DNA of 64,000 nucleotides from Diphasiastrum complanatum. Lineage: Eukaryota > Streptophyta > Lycopodiopsida > Lycopodiales > Lycopodiaceae. The stretch's first letter is position 1, and every line of letters begins with the position of its first letter. Positions 11,635-22,024 of this stretch are shown here, one piece after another. The DNA lies in assembly GCA_029204225.1 (NCBI GenBank), contig CM055092.1, positions 11,922,310 to 11,986,309 of the forward strand, given 5' to 3'. Position numbers and translations under genes: made by a program. A model generated the notes under the pieces. That model saw nothing but the letters and a program-made list of their open reading frames with translations. It was not told where the DNA came from and searched no databases.

Positions 11635-12454
11635 CGTGAGAAATTGGCAAAATTCTAGCTTGGTATTTTTTATGATAGAAGTTTGTAAGTGAATCTCACA
11701 TGTGTGGAGGATGTTCCCACGTGTGGAGAATTGTAAAGTAAATCAAAATGTTTGATATAGGGGTCTCATAGAATTTCATAGTCAAGCATTTAGGTGTAGG
11801 ATGTTGATAGGGTCAAATTTGGCATAGATGGCAAATTATCCATTTCCACTTGTAATGCCAATATTGAGTCAAAATAGAGCCAAACTTGTGCCAATTAGAG
11901 TGTAGAAAAGTGTCATGCTTTTGTTTGATGAAGCTTAAGAGGTCCAATAGGATTTAGAGGTGGAACCTTGTGAGGTCCAATAGAAAATTGAGGTGTGCTT
12001 GAATATAGTCCAATAGAATTTAGAGGTGCATGGATCAATGGTCCAATAGGATTAAGAGGTGGAAAAGTGTGATCCAATCATAGTTAAGCATAGTGGTAGC
12101 TCATGAATCTATTAGTATCATTGTACTCCTCCTTTTGGATCTAATTGATTTCGAGATTGAGTGGATTTTGAGTGTCATTGAATTTCTAGCTTTCTCTCTC
12201 TACCCGAGAGCTCTTGATGCATTTTCTCTCTCTACCCGAGGAGAGCAGCTTGTTTCTACTTAGATTATTTTTTGAATACTTCCCACACGTGTGAGTGAGA
12301 GTTGGAAGTGATTGAATGCATGTAGTAGTGTGTTTTTGCCATAGGATTCAAGATTGATCTTGAATCTCAATCTAGTCTTGATCTTGGTGCATCTACACAC
12401 CTTAGGAGATCACAAGTACATGTAGTGGACAGTCCACACGTGTGAAATTCAACA
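11635..12454 (+). repeat. 5' LTR of the TR-GAG-like copia element
   Basis: The length (820 bp) equals the 3' LTR at 15912-16731. The first bases read CGTGAG where the 3' copy reads TGTGAG, so the canonical TG start carries a T to C change; the end is TTCAACA. It contains a 32-bp-period run of CCAAT-bearing units (11941-12083) and CACACGTGTG palindromes at 12294-12303 and 12435-12444. Confidence 0.92.
11941..12083 (+). repeat. Tandem CCAAT-box units in the LTR
   Basis: About four and a half units of roughly 32 bp share GTCCAATAG(G)A followed by TTAGAGGTG-like text. The same block occurs in the 3' LTR (16218-16360) and in the related element's LTRs (34977-35115 and 40470-40608). The position suggests U3 enhancer repeats, which is an inference. 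Confidence 0.7.
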
Positions 12455-12467
12455 TGGTATCAGAGCC
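12455..12467 (+). other. Primer-binding site (initiator Met tRNA)
   Basis: TGGTATCAGAGCC begins at the base after the 5' LTR. It is the classic plant copia primer-binding site, complementary to the 3' end of initiator methionine tRNA. Confidence 0.9.
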
Positions 12468-13211
12468 TACCTAAGGTTACCATGCATTTTGATCCATTTG
12501 AGTGAAAACTATTCATCAATCTTGAGCTAGAAATTGTCAAGGCCCATTTTCCTAGCTATCTTGTTCAATTTTGGATCAAAAGAGATCAAAAGGACATTGA
12601 TTGGGTCTGACCTGGTACTGTACGAAATCAGGTGCTCAGACACGTGTGAGGAACATCCAATTTCAATTTGGGAGTTCTCTTTCATGTTTGATCCAAAAAT
12701 CTTGCTAGATAGCTTGTTTTGAAGCTATTTTTGTCTAGTTTCTGATGCGATCAGTTACATTCCATTTGGTTGAGCCAATCAAAAGTTATAAGCTTTTGAA
12801 GAGGGTTAGGTAGGGCACCTAGACCTGGGTGGACACATTTGGTTTGGTCAAGAGATTGCTTGTTTGATCCAAAATCACAGTTGAATGCTGACCAATCTCA
12901 TCTATATCTGATCTAGGCACTGTTTTGAGATCTTAGCCATTTTGTTTCATGCAATATCATTGTATTTGAGTCAAATTTGATTTCTTAGTGTATTTCACAC
13001 GTGCTAAGAGTGTTTGATCTTAACTTTGCCCATACTCCATCATTTGATGTGAAGTAGATCTAGTTTTGGAGAGATTGAGATAGCTAGTGAGAATCATCTC
13101 ATAGTTTGTTGCAAGATCTTGCATAGGACATGGTAGCACACCATTATTGGATCTTATAGTGAGAGAGAAGCAACATTTTTTGTTCATCACTTTTATTTAT
13201 CTCCACTTTAC

Positions 13212-15785
13212 ATGACTTCAATGAGTTCATACTTGTTGCAACCAAGTGAGAGATTGTCTACTTCCAATTATTCAATATGGAAGTTGAGGATGGAGTCCAT
13301 CTTGATACTCCAAGATGTGATGGACATTGTACTTGGGATTGAGGAGGAGCCTCAAGTCCTTCAAGAAGTACAAAAATACAAGAAGAGATCTAGGATGGCT
13401 CTCCACTACATTAAGATGAATGTCTCTAATGAGATATTGAGAGAGATTGGTGATTGTTCTACATCCAAGGAAGCTTGGGATTGTCTCAAGTCCATCTATG
13501 AGGCTAAGAACACCTCTAGGCTCCTCACTCTTAGAAATCAAATATTCCAAAGTAGTCAAAAGAGTGATGAGAGTGCATCTAATTATGTTTTGAGAGTCAA
13601 GGATATTCATAGGGAGCTTGCATGTATTGGTGACTCAATCAATCAAAGTGAGCTAGTCCAAGTCATTCTCAATGGCTTGAGAGATGAATATGACAACCTT
13701 GTCCAATCCTATGCTATTAAGGAGGAGCTACCAAGTTTGGAGGCCCTTCAAAGTGTGCTTATTTCTGAAGAATCAAGACAAGAGTACAAACTCTTGAGGA
13801 TGGACAAGCTATCACTCAATCATGATGATGGCAAAGTTCTATTTGCCAAGCACAAAGAGAGGAGTAAGAAGCAACACCATCACTTCTCTAATGACAAAGC
13901 TAAAGACCAAGATGGAGAGGAGGAGGATACCTCTCATGCTTCTAATTCAAATCTCAAGAAGAAGATGATCAAGTGCTTTTATTGTGGCAAGAAAGGCCAT
14001 TATGCCACCAATTGCTTCAAGAAGAAGAATCAGCTCAATCAAGCCAACATCACCAATGAGAAAGAAGACTATATTGCAAGTGATGGAGAAGGCTCTCTTA
14101 TGGCATCAAGCTTCTCCTCTTCCACCTTCAACAAGGATGACTCATGGTATATTGATAGTGGAGCATCTTCACATATGTGTGGCTCCAAGAACTTTTTTTC
14201 ATCTATTATGCCTTATGATGGAGTCAAGAAGACCATATACTTTGCAAGTAAGCATGAGTGCAATATTGAAGGAGTAGGGATTATTCCCTTTAAGCTTGCA
14301 TCTTCTAAAGATCTCTTTCTCAACAATGTTCTTTTTGTCCCAAAGCTTACAAAGAACATCTTAAGTGTTGGCCAGCTTCTTGATAGTGGCTTTGATGTCA
14401 ATTTCAATATTGACAATTGTGTGATTAAGAAGGATGGTGAGATCCTTGCATATAGATCAAGATTTGAAGGCATTCACAAATTTGATCCAAGTGAGAGTGC
14501 AAACTCTCTTGATGTTTCTTATATTTCCAATATTTCAAAGGAGGAGGATTACACAAGATGCACATATCTTCTCTCTTCAAGTATTATGGTGTATGATTAT
14601 TCCTTATTATTCAAAGCATATGTGGAGAAGAAATTCTCATTGAAGATCAAAGCTTTGAGGAGTATTGGAGCTCTTGAAGGAAGAGCACCATATGAAGTTT
14701 TATTCAAGATGAAGCCTAAGGTTGATCACCTTAGTGAACTTGGTAGTGCTTGCTTTGCATATATTCCCTTGGAAACAAGAAGGAAGGATGATCCAAGCTC
14801 ATGGATCATGATTGGATACTCATCCATCAAGGAGGCCTTTAGTGTCTTTACACTCTCTATTTCAAATGTGATGGTGAATAGAGATGTCATATTGCATGAA
14901 GATTCAATCTTGGAAGTGGCCGAGATCAAGGCTTCTCAAGAAGCATCACAAGTTATCCTTTTTGAAGGTATTCAAGTTATGATGGGGCCAATGTGTGAGG
15001 AGGAGTTTCTTCTTTATATGATTTCAAGAAGATCTTCAAGATGCATGGCCGAGTCTTTATGGCTCACCTTACATGGCAAAGAGGGGCATATTTCATGTTG
15101 TATCTACTACAACACATTCATATATGCTTCTCTTCCTTTGCTTGAAATGCTATCTTGCTTCATTGAATTTTTTGGATCTCAAAGTTCAAGAAAAGCTATA
15201 CTAGTTTTGTATGATGCTTATGGTATGGACATGTTTCTTGTCATTATTGACTTAGATGTGTTTCCAATACTTTTTGAAAGCAAGATATTGTATTGTCAAA
15301 AGTATGCTCTTGGTTCTAGTAAGAACAAGATTGAGCTTGGTACTCACTTTTTTGAAAATCATGCTTTCACATGTTTTGAGGCAAATTGTAAACTCCTCTT
15401 GAGATTAAGTGAAGCATCCAAAGTGGACACTTACATCCTTGAGAGAGTAACTAGCCTAAAAAAGATCAAGATAGTCTTTGATATCAAGATTAGATCCATC
15501 ATGGATATAGTTCATTGTATGTGGACTAGTCAAGCTAGAAAGCATAATCTTAATAATCATCATTGTTTCACATCTTATGATCTTGATCTCCATGATCCTT
15601 ATGAGGCTTGGAAGCCTCATATTTCTCTATTTATGGTGCATCCATCATGCAAGTGGAACTTTCAAGGCAAAGATCATCATCAAGCATGGAGGAAGCCCAT
15701 GATAATAGTGGCATATTGGTGGAGCACTCTTCAAAGGCATTGGCAAGAGATCTCTACCAAAGAGATCTTATCATGGATATGGTGA
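13212..15785 (+). CDS. Copia Gag-protease polyprotein with degraded pol tail (857 aa)
   Basis: A single open frame of 857 codons. Residues 1-230 are a copia-type Gag (UBN2-like: NYSIWKLRMESIL, SKEAWDCLKSIYEAKNTS, LNGLRDEYDNLVQSY). About 255-268 is a CCHC knuckle (CFYCGKKGHYATNC). About 315-320 is the protease core (DSGASSHMC), and NVLFVPKLTKNILSVGQLL follows. Gag-pre-integrase and the first integrase Asp region are missing. A stump (MVYDYSLLFKAYVEKKFSLKIKALRS) runs directly into the integrase C-terminal region (GRAPYEVLF, KVDHLSELGSACF). Beyond about residue 620 only faint RT similarity remains (FFENHAFTC against the relative's FYENHVFIC) and YVDD is absent. The frame nevertheless stays open to 15785. 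The start MTSMSS aligns with MSSMGS of the related element. It could still make Gag particles. Confidence 0.85.
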   Translation: MTSMSSYLLQPSERLSTSNYSIWKLRMESILILQDVMDIVLGIEEEPQVLQEVQKYKKRSRMALHYIKMNVSNEILREIGDCSTSKEAWDCLKSIYEAKNTSRLLTLRNQIFQSSQKSDESASNYVLRVKDIHRELACIGDSINQSELVQVILNGLRDEYDNLVQSYAIKEELPSLEALQSVLISEESRQEYKLLRMDKLSLNHDDGKVLFAKHKERSKKQHHHFSNDKAKDQDGEEEDTSHASNSNLKKKMIKCFYCGKKGHYATNCFKKKNQLNQANITNEKEDYIASDGEGSLMASSFSSSTFNKDDSWYIDSGASSHMCGSKNFFSSIMPYDGVKKTIYFASKHECNIEGVGIIPFKLASSKDLFLNNVLFVPKLTKNILSVGQLLDSGFDVNFNIDNCVIKKDGEILAYRSRFEGIHKFDPSESANSLDVSYISNISKEEDYTRCTYLLSSSIMVYDYSLLFKAYVEKKFSLKIKALRSIGALEGRAPYEVLFKMKPKVDHLSELGSACFAYIPLETRRKDDPSSWIMIGYSSIKEAFSVFTLSISNVMVNRDVILHEDSILEVAEIKASQEASQVILFEGIQVMMGPMCEEEFLLYMISRRSSRCMAESLWLTLHGKEGHISCCIYYNTFIYASLPLLEMLSCFIEFFGSQSSRKAILVLYDAYGMDMFLVIIDLDVFPILFESKILYCQKYALGSSKNKIELGTHFFENHAFTCFEANCKLLLRLSEASKVDTYILERVTSLKKIKIVFDIKIRSIMDIVHCMWTSQARKHNLNNHHCFTSYDLDLHDPYEAWKPHISLFMVHPSCKWNFQGKDHHQAWRKPMIIVAYWWSTLQRHWQEISTKEILSWIW

Positions 15786-15888
15786 CGGTGCTACTATGAT
15801 GGATCCCTTGGCTGATCTTCATTTCTTATGCATACCAAAGGATCCACTCAAAAAGATTTACAAACTTCTCAAGTGATCTAGTGCCTTT

Positions 15889-15940
15889 CCAAGCTATTTT
15901 TTGAGGAGGAGTGTGAGAAATTGGCAAAATTCTAGCTTGG
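15889..15940 (+). other. Polypurine tract and 3' LTR start inside an inverted repeat
   Basis: CCAAGCTA (15889-15896) pairs perfectly with TAGCTTGG (15933-15940). A run of T after the left arm can pair with AAAA before the right arm. The loop holds the purine tract GAGGAGGAG (15903-15911) and the LTR start TGTGAG (15912). The left arm is outside the LTR and the right arm inside it, so the 5' LTR cannot form it. Confidence 0.75.
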
Positions 15941-16731
15941 TATTTTTTATGATAGAAGTTTGTAAGTGAATCTCACATGTGTGGAGGATGTTCCCACGTG
16001 TGGAGAATTGTAAAGTAAATCAAAATGTTTGATATAGGGGTCTCATAGAATTTCATAGTCAAGCATTTAGGTGTAGGATGTTGATAGGGTCAAATTTGGC
16101 ATAGATGGCAAATTATCCATTTCCACTTGTAATGCCAATATTGAGTCAAAATAGAGCCAAACTTGTGGCAATTAGAGTGTAGACAAGTGTCATGCTTTTG
16201 TTTGATGAAGCTTAAGAGGTCCAATAGGATTTAGAGGTGGAACCTTGTGAGGTCCAATAGAAAATTGAGGTGTGCTTGAATATAGTCCAATAGAATTTAG
16301 AGGTGCATGGATCAATGGTCCAATAGGATTAAGAGGTGGAAAAGTGTGATCCAATCATAGTTAAGAATAGTGGTAGCTCATGAATCTATTAGTATCATTG
16401 TACTCCTCCTTTTGGATCTAATTGATTTGGAGATTGAGTGGATTTTGAGTGTCATTGAATTTCTAGCTTTCTCTCTCTACCCGAGAGCTCTTGATGCATT
16501 TTCTCTCTCTACCCGAGGAGAGCAGCTTGTGTTTACTTAGATTATTTTTTGAATACTTCCCACACGTGTGAGTGAGAGTTGGAAGTGATTGAATGCATGT
16601 AGTAGTGTGTTTTTGCCATAGGATTCAAGATTGATCTTGAATCTCAATCTAGTCTTGATCTTGGTGCATCTACACACCTTAGGAGATCACAAGTACATGT
16701 AGTGGATAGTCCACACATGTGAAATTCAACA
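15912..16731 (+). repeat. 3' LTR of the TR-GAG-like copia element
   Basis: An 820-bp direct copy of 11635-12454, starting TGTGAGAAATT and ending TTCAACA, with about nine base differences by eye. It is followed by CACT, matching the left flank. Confidence 0.92.
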
Positions 16732-16736
16732 CACTA

Positions 16737-18650
16737 TGCACTAAGAAAGGCTTGCTAAAAGAAAACGGCACTTATGTGACAACCCTTATGGGAACCACCT
16801 CACCTATAAGTTACCAAGTCACCACCCACTAAAGGCCACATCACCCACATAACCCATGGGCAATGCCTATCACCCATTTACGATGTCACCTTCTAGCCAC
16901 ATCACCCTATAACCTTATGACCCTACCTTAGACTCCTATGGACATTTTCCATGCCATAGTACATGTCATAGGTATAGCAGATACAACAAGTACAAGGAGA
17001 TGGTGGGAGGAGGATTTCCCTCCTTTGGAGAAACCTTTCTCCAATTTTTTTTTTTTTTGTGTTATGAGAAAAGAGGGCTTGGAAAGTTGCAAGGAGATGG
17101 CCAAAGAGTGAGGAGGGAGGAGCCTCCTCCCTTCTGTACCGACAAAAAAATACAGAGGGCTCTCAAAAGAAAACATATTTTTTCAAAACCTTAGTTTATG
17201 TTTGTATCTTAGCTTAAAAGCTTTTGAACAAATTTAAGTTTTAAAGTTTTTGCAAGCTTACGTTAAAAGTTTTTATTATTAAGCCAAAGCTTTACAAGGC
17301 TTTGAAGCTCTAAAATGTACACAAAGATTATGATTAGAAAAACCTTTGTATTTCATGGCTTTTTGTAGTTATGTACAAAAGGTTTGGCTTAACCTATATA
17401 AGACTTTGTAAAACTTAGCTTAAGTATTTTCAAAGGAGAGCCTGCTGCTTGGCTGTCTGCGTAGGTACAACAGGTGCTGCCATATGGCCACCCACGCGCA
17501 CATGCCCGACAAAAAATATATATATATATTGGCTCCCAGAAAATAAAAAACATATTGGACTGTTTTTGAAAATATTAAAAAAAAGATAAGTTTTTTTTGA
17601 CTATTTTTAAGCACAAAATCGACAGATAGAAAATAGTCACGGCTTCTGCAAATTCTGTAACAGAAAACAACTACCAAAATCAGAAAATTGAAAAAAAAAA
17701 AATCTTCTCTTTAACTAGCATAGGAGGCTTGCTTTCTATCCAAAATGACGTCGGAATTAAATAAAAAAAAACAAAGTTTTTCACAACGATCCCAACATGA
17801 AAGATAAGCTTTCCAAATACACAAACATGAATTTTCCACCAACCAAAATAGTGTTTAAATGATTGCACCTTTTCACTAAGATCGGTGGCTCCAATATTAA
17901 ATGTTATGAACCCCTATTGTCGAAGCCAACCCAAGTAAGAATACAATCAAGTGACAACGCTCTCTATAACCACCCATCCATAGAAATATTGCCATCTCAC
18001 CCACTGGAGCTATAGACCACCTTCAAACACGCTAAGGTCTCCCCCAGACTACGAGCTCCCATATCACCACACCCTAGCTTCGACTCTTGTATACTTGCAT
18101 CTCTTAGCAAGATTATGTCTTGGCCTAACCATGTGGGAAGAGCTCTTCATTCTCCATATGAGAATGAAACAGCCTAGCTCAAGGAGATCCAACTCTATAT
18201 ACATAGTACAGATTGGATCATCTCCACCAACATGGCCACATCATAAGGCGCCGGTTGCGTGCATAGCAGGTCAATGACTTTGGTTACTCCGTGCCAATAG
18301 AAATTGATACATGACATTCTAATGATCTATAGCTCTAGACTAGTACTAGGGCCAATGCCCTATCCCGTATAATGTGACCGTCAGGTCAGGTATATAACAC
18401 CAAGTCATGACAATTTTGTTTCATGATGGTTCTACACCCAATTTCATTGACTCTAAATTGTTGCAAAAGCTAAAGGTGGACAAATCAAGGATGAATTAAA
18501 CTTTCACATTATGAATTTGGACAAAGTAGATGTAATATTTGGAAAAGAGTGATTTGTCATCGAAGAAAGACTATAAGACTCATAGTTTAGTATTGGTGAT
18601 CAGAAGAAACTTCTTGTCTTTATTAATAAAAGATTGGAAAACCATAGAAT
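16737..18650. other. No gene recognised
   Basis: Intergenic sequence with short ORFs lacking motifs, poly-T/poly-A runs, and a short (TA)n at about 17516-17530. Recurrent AAGCTT/AAAGTTTT words lie at 17200-17420. No element ends were seen. Confidence 0.5.
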
Positions 18651-18654
18651 CAAT

Positions 18655-19765
18655 GAACTGTTATCGATTCACCACGGTTTTGAGAACCGTACGGTTCTTA
18701 ATTTTTTTTGTCCAAAACCGTGGTGAACCGTACCATGGGTTCTATGGGGGAAACTCATCGGAGTACAAAAGAACCGTGAATTGCTAACTTTAACCAAAGT
18801 TGGCCGAATATTGATTTTTTTTTCGGTTCTCAACTCGGTTATCAACCTGGTTCTAAAGACCCTAACTGGCGGGTACACTATTTCTCAAGAACTGGCTTCT
18901 ATGTAGAACCGACGGGTATAGGAACTGGCCATGGTTGAGAACCGTCGGGTCCCTTTGAGCCTTGGATTGAGGTTGAGAACTGGACCGTCATTTGGAGGGG
19001 GGTATAACCCGAGTATCAATTCACCCTACAAAACCTAACATTCATTAAGGGCTTTTAGCAAGTGAGAACATCATGATAGATGAGAATGTAGACCTCATTG
19101 AGTATGGATTTTTTCATGAGTAAGATGAGTAAGAGAATGTTAAGATAGACATTGTAACAAGACTTTTTTCAAGGCTATCATTTTTGTTGATGGGTAGTTA
19201 GTTGATAATGTTAAAAACTTAAGACATTGTGCAACAAGACTTTTTTTGAGCGGCTTTTATATAAGTCATATTTTTAGAGTGTTTATTTATTTGAGTTGTT
19301 TAGATGTGAAGTGTGATTGTTTTTGCACAATTGAAATATCATAGGCATTGAAGGATGTGAGATTTTTATGAGTAATTGATAGGTGGAGGAATGCTCAAAT
19401 TTTGTGCACTTACACTTTTTTTACGTGGCTTCCACGTGTCTTTTGATAAATAATGTGAGGGAATTTTAACATAGTATGCAACAATAATTTTTGAAATGAT
19501 CTTTTATTGATCTTTATAAAAATAGTATATATTGAGAACCGAATATAGAAACCGGCGGTTCTTAATAGAGTGATAATCGGCAGATTGAAAACCGCCAAGA
19601 TTTATCTTATAAGATATTATTGAAACCCGCCAGGTGTAAATATTTTAAATGTAATCCAATACCCTGAACCGGCGGTTCTTGGTTTCAGAAAAAAGGGCAA
19701 TACCCTGAACCGGCGGGTATCATAAATATGTGGAACCGCCCAACACTGGTTTTAACCTATGGAAA
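18655..19765. repeat. Region with clustered AACCGCC/GGCGGTTC-like motifs, possible hAT-type element
   Basis: Two clusters, 18670-18990 and 19540-19760, contain more than a dozen copies of GAACCG, CGGTTC, ACCGGCGGTTC and relatives in both orientations, with a motif-poor middle. Multiple short subterminal motifs at both ends are typical of hAT transposons such as Ac. CCATAG at 18644-18649 and CTATGG at 19764-19769 are a weak inverted pair. No transposase or clear target duplication was seen, so this is a tentative non-autonomous element. Confidence 0.35.
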
Positions 19766-20224
19766 GCCAAATTGGTGTGCTTGTTAGTACACCGATTGGC
19801 ATGTTGTAAATCCCAACAAATTTTCAGCAGTAGGGCAACCTCAGTGGAGTGTGCACCAACAGTTGGAATCATTGGAAAAGGTGATCGATAACTCTGGAAA
19901 GCTGAAAAACCGTCAGTTGGGGTTTTTGTAGTTGGAAAAACTTGTTTTGAAGCTATAATAGGTCATTTCTGATGCCATAAAAATTGATAGCAGCTCGTTG
20001 TGGCAGCGCGACCAGGGCTATAAATCATGTCAGCCAGTCGTGGAGCAATCTGCTCCAAATTCTTTATTCTTCTTGTTATATAGGTTTTTGGAAGAGAAAT
20101 GAGGAGAATGAGGTGCGGCCTCCTCGCACATGCTTAGTGGGAGAAGATGAAGTAGGGCTCTGAAGGCTGTCGCCAGAGCACGAATTTCATCAAAGTTGTA
20201 GGATTGGACTTTCACTAGATCAAC

Positions 20225-20555
20225 GGTTGAGAGTTGTAAATAGTGGGCAGTTGGATCCCATCTGGCCATTGGATTCTCAAGAAATTCATGTACGCTTCAA
20301 TTGAAGAGACCCAAAGGGTAGAGGGCCCTTCAAAAAAATTCATTTTGAAAGGGGCTCTAAAGTGCAAATTTGTTTGGAGACCGTTTTATTTTAGTTTGAA
20401 AAAATAGTTCATTTTCCCAAAGAGGCCCATAACTTCTTTGGTCTTTGCTCCGTTTAAGGCTGTCCAAAAGCCAATTTCCTCCAAATTAAGGGCATAACAC
20501 GACTGTACACTTTAAGTACAACTTCTCCCGGACAGACTAATTGCTGAATCATAAG
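20225..20555 (+). repeat. Dispersed repeat A, copy 1
   Basis: About 330 bp beginning GTTGAGAGTTGTAAATAGTG and ending near TTGCTGAATCAT. It recurs at 23465-23797 with scattered substitutions and small indels. It precedes copia RT sequence here but not at copy 2. It encodes nothing I recognise. Confidence 0.8.
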
Positions 20556-20739
20556 ATGAAGGTTCTGGTACTCCAATTGTGGAAACAAGATGGAGAGTAA
20601 ACCTATTGGATCAAAAAATACCGAAGTTGCAGGTGATAAGAGGAAGGAAAAAGATGCGCCTTGGGACATATTCGCCTCGCAGTGGATCGTCTCAAGTAAA
20701 GTACCTACATGGTACACAAAGCTCATGAATGACAAGGAA

Positions 20740-21535
20740 TGTGAGGTTGTCGAGTCTAGCAAAGAGGGAGAGCTACGACAATCCACGAGGGAGAAGATGG
20801 AACCTTATAGATTTCAAATGAATCTTGCACTCATGAGTAACATTATTCTATCTAAATAACTTTTTTTGCTTTGAGGAGGCCAAAAATCAAGAGATTTGGC
20901 AAAAACAATGCAAGAGGGGATTGATTCCATTAAACGCCATGATACTTGAGAGATATTGGATCTTCCAAAGGGCAAGAAACCCATTGGCAACAAATGGGTA
21001 TACAGGACGAAGTACAATACCAATAGAACTCTCACAAAACACAAGGCAAGACTTGTAGTGAAGGGATGCACATAGAGTAAGGGCATTGACTATGAGGAGA
21101 CTTTTGCTCCTCCAAATGGAATACACTTTGTATGGTTATTGCCTTGGCAACATTGTTTAAATGTAATTTAAATCAAATGGATTTTTGAATGGTAAACTTG
21201 AAGAAGAAGTGTAGATGGAGCGCGACCTAGTGGTTTTGTGATACAGGACATGGAACACAAAGTATGCAAATTTAGAAGGCCTTGTATGGACTGAACAAGC
21301 ACCTCATGCTCGGTATAGCCACTTCGACGAGTACCTCCTTTCTAGAGGTTTGATACGCACTTCTTCATATTTTAACCTTTATTACTTTGCTCGTGACTCT
21401 AGCATCACACCGATCATGTTATATGTAGACGACCTCATAATCACAAGTAATGGTGAGGATTTGATCAAGAAGGATTTATCTTCGAATTTTGATACGATCA
21501 ATTGCAAGAGATTAATAGAAGCACCCTATACCAAA
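20740..21535 (+). pseudogene. Copia integrase-RT junction and RT remnant
   Basis: ELRQSTREKMEPYRFQ (20770-20820) resembles the linker before copia RT. Next come QEIWQ and IDSIKRHDTWEILDLPKGKKPI-type text, GNKWVYRTKYNTN, KHKARLVVKG and GIDYEETFAP in overlapping frames (20888-21115). After a gap, VIQDMEHKVCK (21237-21270) and LYVDDLIITSNGEDLIKKDL (21418-21480) follow. YVDD is intact but stops and frameshifts break the frame, and the segment between the RT fingers and palm is partly lost. RNase H is absent. The flanking repeats A and B suggest a larger repeated unit. Confidence 0.8.
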
Positions 21536-21624
21536 ATGCCATAAACGTGATACACCTCAAGATGTAGTTTATTCCCAAAGTATCGATTGAGATGTCATTT
21601 GCCACCACTCTTAAAACCTGTATC

Positions 21625-22024
21625 CAAATTAATATAGTTTTGATATGATTTTGTTTATTTATTTGATGCAAAATTGTAATCTTGTGTTTCCTTAGTGATT
21701 AAATATTCTAGTCAAACTCCACGCCCAAATAGCTAGTGTAATCTTTCTATGAGAACAAATAGGTGCTAATTTTCTGCATGGAAATGGGTCTCACAAAGCT
21801 TGGGACCTAGATGTTTAGGTTTTCAGAAGTTTAGACTTTGAGAGCTTGAGTCTATTGTCTAAAGTGAATAAATCACACTAACCATACAAACAAATTTATG
21901 CATCAAAGGAATTTCCTTGCATGCAAGTCAAAGTAGAAAAACTGTGTTGATAGAGTGGATCATTTTACAAACCCATGTTATGTGCAATTAATCATCCTAA
22001 GAACGATGATGGACACAATTAATT
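21625..22024 (+). repeat. Dispersed repeat B, copy 1
   Basis: About 400 bp starting CAAATTAATATAGTTTTGAT. It is matched at 24531-24930 with modest divergence. It lies about 1.4 kb after repeat A copy 1; copy 2 of B lies about 1.07 kb after A copy 2, so A and B were probably parts of one older repeated element. Confidence 0.8.

Larger units (their letters stand above)
11635..16731 (+). mobile_element. Complete non-autonomous copia LTR element keeping Gag-protease (TR-GAG-like)
   Basis: Two direct 820-bp LTRs (11635-12454 and 15912-16731) flank a primer-binding site, one long ORF and a polypurine tract. By eye the LTRs differ at about nine positions. CACT precedes the left LTR (11631-11634) and follows the right one (16732-16735), which fits a target-site duplication. 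The ORF encodes Gag, a CCHC knuckle and the protease motif, but integrase is mostly deleted and RT is unrecognisable, so the copy cannot move alone. LTRs, 5' leader and Gag are clearly related to the element at 34754-40983, which could have supplied enzymes. Elements with LTRs and gag but no pol are called TR-GAG; here pol is degraded rather than cleanly absent. Confidence 0.9.

Noticed and set aside
17000-17194. Overlapping plus and minus ORFs at 16928-17194
   Set aside because: No motif, a poly-T run inside and no conserved neighbours; likely chance ORFs.
20590-20859. Host gene suggested by an 89-codon plus ORF
   Set aside because: Its end matches the copia pre-RT linker (RQSTREK) and RT follows, so it is treated as element debris.
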